From positions 1-15,432 of the forward strand of contig SDUX01000138.1 in the NCBI GenBank assembly GCA_008729055.1: a DNA stretch of 15,432 nucleotides, in the 5' to 3' direction. The notes under the pieces are model-generated. The model was not told the origin of the DNA. It did no database searches and saw only the letters and a list, made by a program, of their open reading frames with translations. The translations under genes and the position numbers were made by a program. Shown here one piece after another: positions 11,373 to 15,432 of the stretch (positions are counted from its first letter, which is position 1; every line of letters starts with the position of its first letter). The stretch is from Pyropia haitanensis (taxonomy: Eukaryota > Rhodophyta > Bangiophyceae > Bangiales > Bangiaceae).

Positions 11373-12059
11373 CGACCGTCACACCTGGCTGTCGGGACCC
11401 CCACGTGGCAAAAACCATTCCACAAAATTGACACGTGGAAACCGGCGCTCCACAAAACGCTCGTTGCATCCAACGGACGCGCCAACGAACGGGTCGGCCA
11501 ACCACCCCATGCACGACGGTGCGGGTGGAAGCTCGGACGTCGAGCGGGCGGATGTATGGCTGGAATAAAGCATGCAAGCCAATTCGGCCGCCGGAGCGCG
11601 TGCTGCATTGCTGTACACGCGAAAGTGGGCAAAAGTGGGCAACAGTGGGCAAAAGTGGGTGAGAAGCGGCCTACCACCGCATGCACGACCGTGGGGTCGA
11701 ACCTCGGACATCGAGCGGGTGGATCTATGGCTGGAATGAAGGATGCGCGCCAATTCGGCCGCCGGATCGTGTGCAGCATCGCTGTAGACGCAAAAGTGGG
11801 CAAAAGTGGGCAAAAGTGGGCACAAGTGGGTAGGAAGTGGGTAAGAAGTGGGCAAAAAGTGGGCAAAAAGGGGGCCAAATTAGGACACAAATGGGCAATT
11901 GGGGCAAGAACTTTCCATAACTGCAAAGAAAATTCACGTGAAAGTCGCCAGAAAGTGGTCCAACAGTGGCCACAAAGTGCGCCCCGCCACCCAAACTGTC
12001 CCCTGCGCGTTCCGCCCGTCACACTGGCGTGGACGGTGTGAGGGCGGAACTTTTGTCGC
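11373..12059 (+). repeat. Satellite copy 17 (687 bp)
   Basis: Consensus except for one G fewer in two G-runs (near 11694 and 11902). Confidence 0.96.
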
Positions 12060-12747
12060 CGACCGTCACACCTGGCTGTCGGGACCCCCACGTGGCAAAA
12101 ACCATTCCACAAAATTGACACGTGGAAACCGGCGCTCCACAAAACGCTCGTTGCATCCAACGGACGCGCCAACGAACGGGTCGGCCAACCACCCCATGCA
12201 CGACGGTGCGGGTGGAAGCTCGGACGTCGAGCGGGCGGATGTATGGCTGGAATAAAGCATGCAAGCCAATTCGGCCGCCGGAGCGCGTGCTGCATTGCTG
12301 TACACGCGAAAGTGGGCAAAAGTGGGCAACAGTGGGCAAAAGTGGGTGAGAAGCGGCCTACCACCGCATGCACGACCGTGGGGGTCGAACCTCGGACATC
12401 GAGCGGGTGGATCTATGGCTGGAATGAAGGATGCGCGCCAATTCGGCCGCCGGATCGTGTGCAGCATCGCTGTAGACGCAAAAGTGGGCAAAAGTGGGCA
12501 AAAGTGGGCACAAGTGGGTAGGAAGTGGGTAAGAAGTGGGCAAAAAGTGGGCAAAAAGGGGCCAAATTAGGACACAAATGGGCAATTGGGGGCAAGAACT
12601 TTCCATAACTGCAAAGAAAATTCACGTGAAAGTCGCCAGAAAGTGGTCCAACAGTGGCCACAAAGTGCGCCCCGCCACCCAAACTGTCCCCTGCGCGTTC
12701 CGCCCGTCACACTGGCGTGGACGGTGTGAGGGCGGAACTTTTGTCGC
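12060..12747 (+). repeat. Satellite copy 18 (688 bp)
   Basis: Consensus except for one G fewer in the five-G run near 12559. Confidence 0.96.
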
Positions 12748-13436
12748 CGACCGTCACACCTGGCTGTCGGGACCCCCACGTGGCAAAAACCATTCCACAA
12801 AATTGACACGTGGAAACCGGCGCTCCACAAAACGCTCGTTGCATCCAACGGACGCGCCAACGAACGGGTCGGCCAACCACCCCATGCACGACGGTGCGGG
12901 TGGAAGCTCGGACGTCGAGCGGGCGGATGTATGGCTGGAATAAAGCATGCAAGCCAATTCGGCCGCCGGAGCGCGTGCTGCATTGCTGTACACGCGAAAG
13001 TGGGCAAAAGTGGGCAACAGTGGGCAAAAGTGGGTGAGAAGCGGCCTACCACCGCATGCACGACCGTGGGGGTCGAACCTCGGACATCGAGCGGGTGGAT
13101 CTATGGCTGGAATGAAGGATGCGCGCCAATTCGGCCGCCGGATCGTGTGCAGCATCGCTGTAGACGCAAAAGTGGGCAAAAGTGGGCAAAAGTGGGCACA
13201 AGTGGGTAGGAAGTGGGTAAGAAGTGGGCAAAAAGTGGGCAAAAAGGGGGCCAAATTAGGACACAAATGGGCAATTGGGGGCAAGAACTTTCCATAACTG
13301 CAAAGAAAATTCACGTGAAAGTCGCCAGAAAGTGGTCCAACAGTGGCCACAAAGTGCGCCCCGCCACCCAAACTGTCCCCTGCGCGTTCCGCCCGTCACA
13401 CTGGCGTGGACGGTGTGAGGGCGGAACTTTTGTCGC
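12748..13436 (+). repeat. Satellite copy 19 (689 bp, consensus)
   Basis: Full-length unit. I saw no difference from copies 20 and 21. Confidence 0.97.
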
Positions 13437-13465
13437 CGACCGTCACACCTGGCTGTCGGGACCCC

Positions 13466-13501
13466 CACGTGGCAAAAACCATTCCACAAAATTGACACGT
13501 G
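13466..13501. repeat. Pair of CACGTG palindromes 30 bp apart
   Basis: CACGTG at 13466-13471 and again at 13496-13501, both followed by G and an A-rich stretch, in every regular copy. CACGTG is the core of the E-box/G-box bound by bHLH and bZIP factors in eukaryotes. Whether anything binds here is unknown. In copies 6 and 8 the spacer between the two is deleted by 22 and 20 bp. Confidence 0.6.
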
Positions 13502-13525
13502 GAAACCGGCGCTCCACAAAACGCT

Positions 13526-13539
13526 CGTTGCATCCAACG
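13526..13539. other. Short hairpin-forming palindrome
   Basis: cgttg and caacg flank a 4-base loop, catc. The stem is only 5 bp, so it is a weak structural element. It is noted because it is kept in every copy except 9, where the right arm is damaged. Confidence 0.4.
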
Positions 13540-13558
13540 GACGCGCCAACGAACGGGT

Positions 13559-13730
13559 CGGCCAACCACCCCATGCACGACGGTGCGGGTGGAAGCTCGG
13601 ACGTCGAGCGGGCGGATGTATGGCTGGAATAAAGCATGCAAGCCAATTCGGCCGCCGGAGCGCGTGCTGCATTGCTGTACACGCGAAAGTGGGCAAAAGT
13701 GGGCAACAGTGGGCAAAAGTGGGTGAGAAG
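13559..13730 (+). repeat. Sub-repeat A (172 bp), shown in copy 20
   Basis: First of two directly adjacent 172-bp sub-repeats in each unit. It aligns to sub-repeat B without gaps over its whole length, with 23 differences by hand count (about 87% identity). It begins cggccaaccacc and ends in a block of four GGG runs. The same structure occurs at the equivalent place in nearly all other copies; copies 4, 5 and 9 carry disturbed versions. A-B differences show no third-position bias, so A and B do not look like duplicated coding sequence. Confidence 0.9.
13691..13723 (+). other. G-quadruplex motif at the end of sub-repeat A
   Basis: Four GGG runs separated by three 7-base loops (caaaagt, caacagt, caaaagt) fit the usual G3+N1-7 pattern on the + strand. 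The spacing is exactly 10 bp per run. The motif recurs in almost every copy; it is damaged in copies 5 and 10. Folding is predicted from the pattern, not shown. Confidence 0.7.
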
Positions 13731-13902
13731 CGGCCTACCACCGCATGCACGACCGTGGGGGTCGAACCTCGGACATCGAGCGGGTGGATCTATGGCTGGA
13801 ATGAAGGATGCGCGCCAATTCGGCCGCCGGATCGTGTGCAGCATCGCTGTAGACGCAAAAGTGGGCAAAAGTGGGCAAAAGTGGGCACAAGTGGGTAGGA
13901 AG
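13731..13902 (+). repeat. Sub-repeat B (172 bp), shown in copy 20
   Basis: Second 172-bp sub-repeat, starting cggcctaccacc immediately where A ends. The most conserved core shared with A is the gccaattcggccgccgga stretch in the middle. B ends in a G-run block that continues past its end into segment C. A length of 172 bp is in the range of many eukaryotic nucleosome-sized satellite monomers, but that is a resemblance only. Confidence 0.9.
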
Positions 13903-13939
13903 TGGGTAAGAAGTGGGCAAAAAGTGGGCAAAAAGGGGG
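13863..13939 (+). other. G-quadruplex motif and extended G-run tract at the end of sub-repeat B
   Basis: The first four GGG runs (13863-13895) have 7-base loops and fit the G-quadruplex pattern. Four more G-runs follow at 10-12 bp spacing, the last being five Gs, so the tract has eight runs in 77 bp. Most runs are separated by short A-tracts, giving alternating G- and A-tracts in phase with the DNA helix. The tract is lost in copy 6 and disturbed in copies 3, 4 and 9. Confidence 0.7.
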
Positions 13940-14000
13940 CCAAATTAGGACACAAATGGGCAATTGGGGGCAAGAACTTTCCATAACTGCAAAGAAAATT

Positions 14001-14006
14001 CACGTG
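14001..14006. other. Third CACGTG palindrome of the unit
   Basis: A further CACGTG in the A-rich part of segment C (context attcacgtgaaag), present once per regular unit and duplicated with its surroundings in copies 1 and 5. Binding is not shown. Confidence 0.5.
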
Positions 14007-14084
14007 AAAGTCGCCAGAAAGTGGTCCAACAGTGGCCACAAAGTGCGCCCCGCCACCCAAACTGTCCCCTGCGCGTTCCGCCCG

Positions 14085-14138
14085 TCACACTGGCGTGGAC
14101 GGTGTGAGGGCGGAACTTTTGTCGCCGACCGTCACACC
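14085..14138 (+). other. Competing inverted repeats across the unit boundary
   Basis: A central ggtgtga (14101-14107) can pair with tcacac upstream (14085-14090) or with tcacacc downstream (14132-14138). The downstream option also contains an inner stem, ggcg (14109-14112) with cgcc (14123-14126), around a 10-base loop. The two pairings exclude each other. The arrangement recurs at every regular unit boundary. It could form cruciforms or RNA hairpins, but function is unknown. It does not look like a bacterial terminator, as no T-tract follows. Confidence 0.6.
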
Positions 14139-14814
14139 TGGCTGTCGGGACCCCCACGTGGCAAAAACCATTCCACAAAATTGACACGTGGAAACCGGCG
14201 CTCCACAAAACGCTCGTTGCATCCAACGGACGCGCCAACGAACGGGTCGGCCAACCACCCCATGCACGACGGTGCGGGTGGAAGCTCGGACGTCGAGCGG
14301 GCGGATGTATGGCTGGAATAAAGCATGCAAGCCAATTCGGCCGCCGGAGCGCGTGCTGCATTGCTGTACACGCGAAAGTGGGCAAAAGTGGGCAACAGTG
14401 GGCAAAAGTGGGTGAGAAGCGGCCTACCACCGCATGCACGACCGTGGGGGTCGAACCTCGGACATCGAGCGGGTGGATCTATGGCTGGAATGAAGGATGC
14501 GCGCCAATTCGGCCGCCGGATCGTGTGCAGCATCGCTGTAGACGCAAAAGTGGGCAAAAGTGGGCAAAAGTGGGCACAAGTGGGTAGGAAGTGGGTAAGA
14601 AGTGGGCAAAAAGTGGGCAAAAAGGGGGCCAAATTAGGACACAAATGGGCAATTGGGGGCAAGAACTTTCCATAACTGCAAAGAAAATTCACGTGAAAGT
14701 CGCCAGAAAGTGGTCCAACAGTGGCCACAAAGTGCGCCCCGCCACCCAAACTGTCCCCTGCGCGTTCCGCCCGTCACACTGGCGTGGACGGTGTGAGGGC
14801 GGAACTTTTGTCGC
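14126..14814 (+). repeat. Satellite copy 21 (689 bp, consensus)
   Basis: Full-length unit. I saw no difference from copy 20. Confidence 0.97.
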
Positions 14815-15432
14815 CGACCGTCACACCTGGCTGTCGGGACCCCCACGTGGCAAAAACCATTCCACAAAATTGACACGTGGAAACCGGCGCTCCACAAAAC
14901 GCTCGTTGCATCCAACGGACGCGCCAACGAACGGGTCGGCCAACCACCCCATGCACGACGGTGCGGGTGGAAGCTCGGACGTCGAGCGGGCGGATGTATG
15001 GCTGGAATAAAGCATGCAAGCCAATTCGGCCGCCGGAGCGCGTGCTGCATTGCTGTACACGCGAAAGTGGGCAAAAGTGGGCAACAGTGGGCAAAAGTGG
15101 GTGAGAAGCGGCCTACCACCGCATGCACGACCGTGGGGGTCGAACCTCGGACATCGAGCGGGTGGATCTATGGCTGGAATGAAGGATGCGCGCCAATTCG
15201 GCCGCCGGATCGTGTGCAGCATCGCTGTAGACGCAAAAGTGGGGCAAAAGTGGGCAAAAGTGGGCACAAGTGGGTAGGAAGTGGGTAAGAAGTGGGCAAA
15301 AAGTGGGCAAAAAGGGGCCAAATTAGGACACAAATGGGCAATTGGGGCAAGAACTTTCCATAACTGCAAAGAAAATTCACGTGAAAGTCGCCAGAAAGTG
15401 GTCCAACAGTGGCCACAAAGTGCGCCCCGCCA
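14815..15432 (+). repeat. Satellite copy 22 (618 bp, cut by window end)
   Basis: Consensus until the window ends just past the gcgccccgcca motif of segment C. It has one extra G in the G-run near 15240 and one G fewer in two later runs (near 15315 and 15345). The array continues beyond the window. Confidence 0.96.

Larger units (their letters stand above)
13437..14125 (+). repeat. Satellite copy 20 (689 bp, reference unit)
   Basis: Used here as the reference for internal structure. In order it holds two CACGTG palindromes (13466 and 13496), a small palindrome (13526), sub-repeat A (13559-13730), sub-repeat B (13731-13902), and the first part of segment C with a third CACGTG (14001) and an inverted-repeat cluster that runs into copy 21. 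GC is 403 of 689 by hand count. Confidence 0.97.
13903..14247 (+). repeat. Segment C (345 bp), remainder of the unit between B and the next A
   Basis: This part spans copies 20 and 21. It is not obviously a copy of A or B, although its length is 2 x 172.5. It starts with the last G-runs, then an A-rich stretch, the third CACGTG, a C-rich stretch, the TCACAC/GTGTGA inverted repeats, and the pair of CACGTG palindromes. Two short stretches resemble A: 14018-14047 resembles the A G-run block (13696-13723), and gacggtg at 14098 resembles gacggtg at 13579 and at 14268. Confidence 0.8.
1..15432. repeat. Tandem satellite array, 689-bp unit, 22 copies
   Basis: The whole window is one head-to-tail repeat array. 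Landmarks such as cgaccgtcacacctgg recur every 686-689 bp over most of it, and five copies are exactly 689 bp. The unit is about 58% GC. Both window ends lie inside the array, so its full size and flanks are unknown. No open reading frame is credible: 689 is not a multiple of 3, so the reading frame rotates with each copy, and recurring ORFs simply mirror the repeat. I recognise no known satellite family. Long homogeneous arrays of this kind are typical of eukaryotic centromeric, pericentromeric, subtelomeric or rDNA-spacer DNA. Which applies here is not shown by the sequence. Confidence 0.97.

Noticed and set aside
13731..13780. tRNA-like Pol III B box (ggtcgaacc) in sub-repeat B, suggesting a SINE origin
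   Set aside because: It differs from the B-box pattern at one key position, no A box is seen at a suitable distance upstream, the matching place in A lacks it, and there is no poly-A tail or target duplication.
13863..13939. Interstitial telomere repeat
   Set aside because: The repeat is about 10 bp of gtgggcaaaa type, unlike TTAGGG, TTTAGGG or other common telomere motifs.
13437..14125. CENP-B box
   Set aside because: I looked for the TTCGnnnnAnnCGGG core on both strands of the unit and did not find it. Near matches such as ttcggccgccggagc fail at required bases.
13437..14125. Hammerhead ribozyme, as found in some satellites
   Set aside because: No ctgatga core was found on either strand of the consensus unit.
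13902..14321. Recurrent 139-codon + strand frame present in each regular copy
   Set aside because: Its repetition only reflects array homogeneity. It begins inside the G-run tract, has no plausible start context, and is broken in every copy with an indel.
1..15432. CRISPR array
   Set aside because: The repeated unit is 689 bp with no unique spacers; the 10-bp G-run spacing is a simple microrepeat, not repeat-spacer structure.
1..15432. rRNA gene or rDNA coding region
   Set aside because: No stretch resembling conserved rRNA was seen. The array could still be an rDNA spacer repeat, but nothing in the window shows it.

Overview
The whole 15,432-base window is one head-to-tail tandem satellite array. 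I see no protein-coding gene, RNA gene, transposon, CRISPR array or replication origin. The repeat unit is 689 bp, about 58% GC by hand count of one unit. Taking each unit from the sequence cgaccgtcacacctgg, there are 21 whole copies and a 22nd cut by the window end. Unit starts are 1, 717, 1406, 2169, 3003, 3844, 4434, 5122, 5784, 6605, 7267, 7946, 8625, 9312, 9998, 10684, 11373, 12060, 12748, 13437, 14126 and 14815. Copies 2, 16, 19, 20 and 21 are exactly 689 bp.

The unit has internal structure. It holds two adjacent direct sub-repeats, A and B, of 172 bp each. They align without gaps and differ at 23 of 172 positions by hand count (about 87% identity). A 345-bp segment, C, completes the unit. 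Since 345 is close to 2 x 172, and C keeps two short stretches resembling A, the unit may be a four-monomer higher-order repeat in which two monomers have decayed. Each of A and B ends in G-runs spaced 10 bp apart that fit the standard G-quadruplex pattern. C carries three CACGTG palindromes and a cluster of competing inverted repeats.

Layout: copies 1-2 (1-1405) are near-consensus, and copy 1 has a 31-bp duplication. Copies 3-6 (1406-4433) are strongly disturbed by scattered insertions, mosaic segments, a 124-bp duplication and a patched deletion. Copies 7-8 (4434-5783) are near-consensus. Copy 9 (5784-6604) is rearranged, with a nested partial unit. Copies 10-12 (6605-8624) differ mainly by many small deletions. 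Copies 13-22 (8625-15432) are essentially identical, varying only by one-base length changes in G or C runs.

Organism: a long, homogeneous, gene-free satellite with ~172-bp sub-monomers points to a eukaryote, and to heterochromatin, a centromere or a spacer region. The sequence does not let me name the species. Much of the variation (homopolymer-length changes, insertion-only or deletion-only divergence) is what long-read assembly errors in a satellite look like. Variation among copies should be treated as provisional until checked against raw reads.
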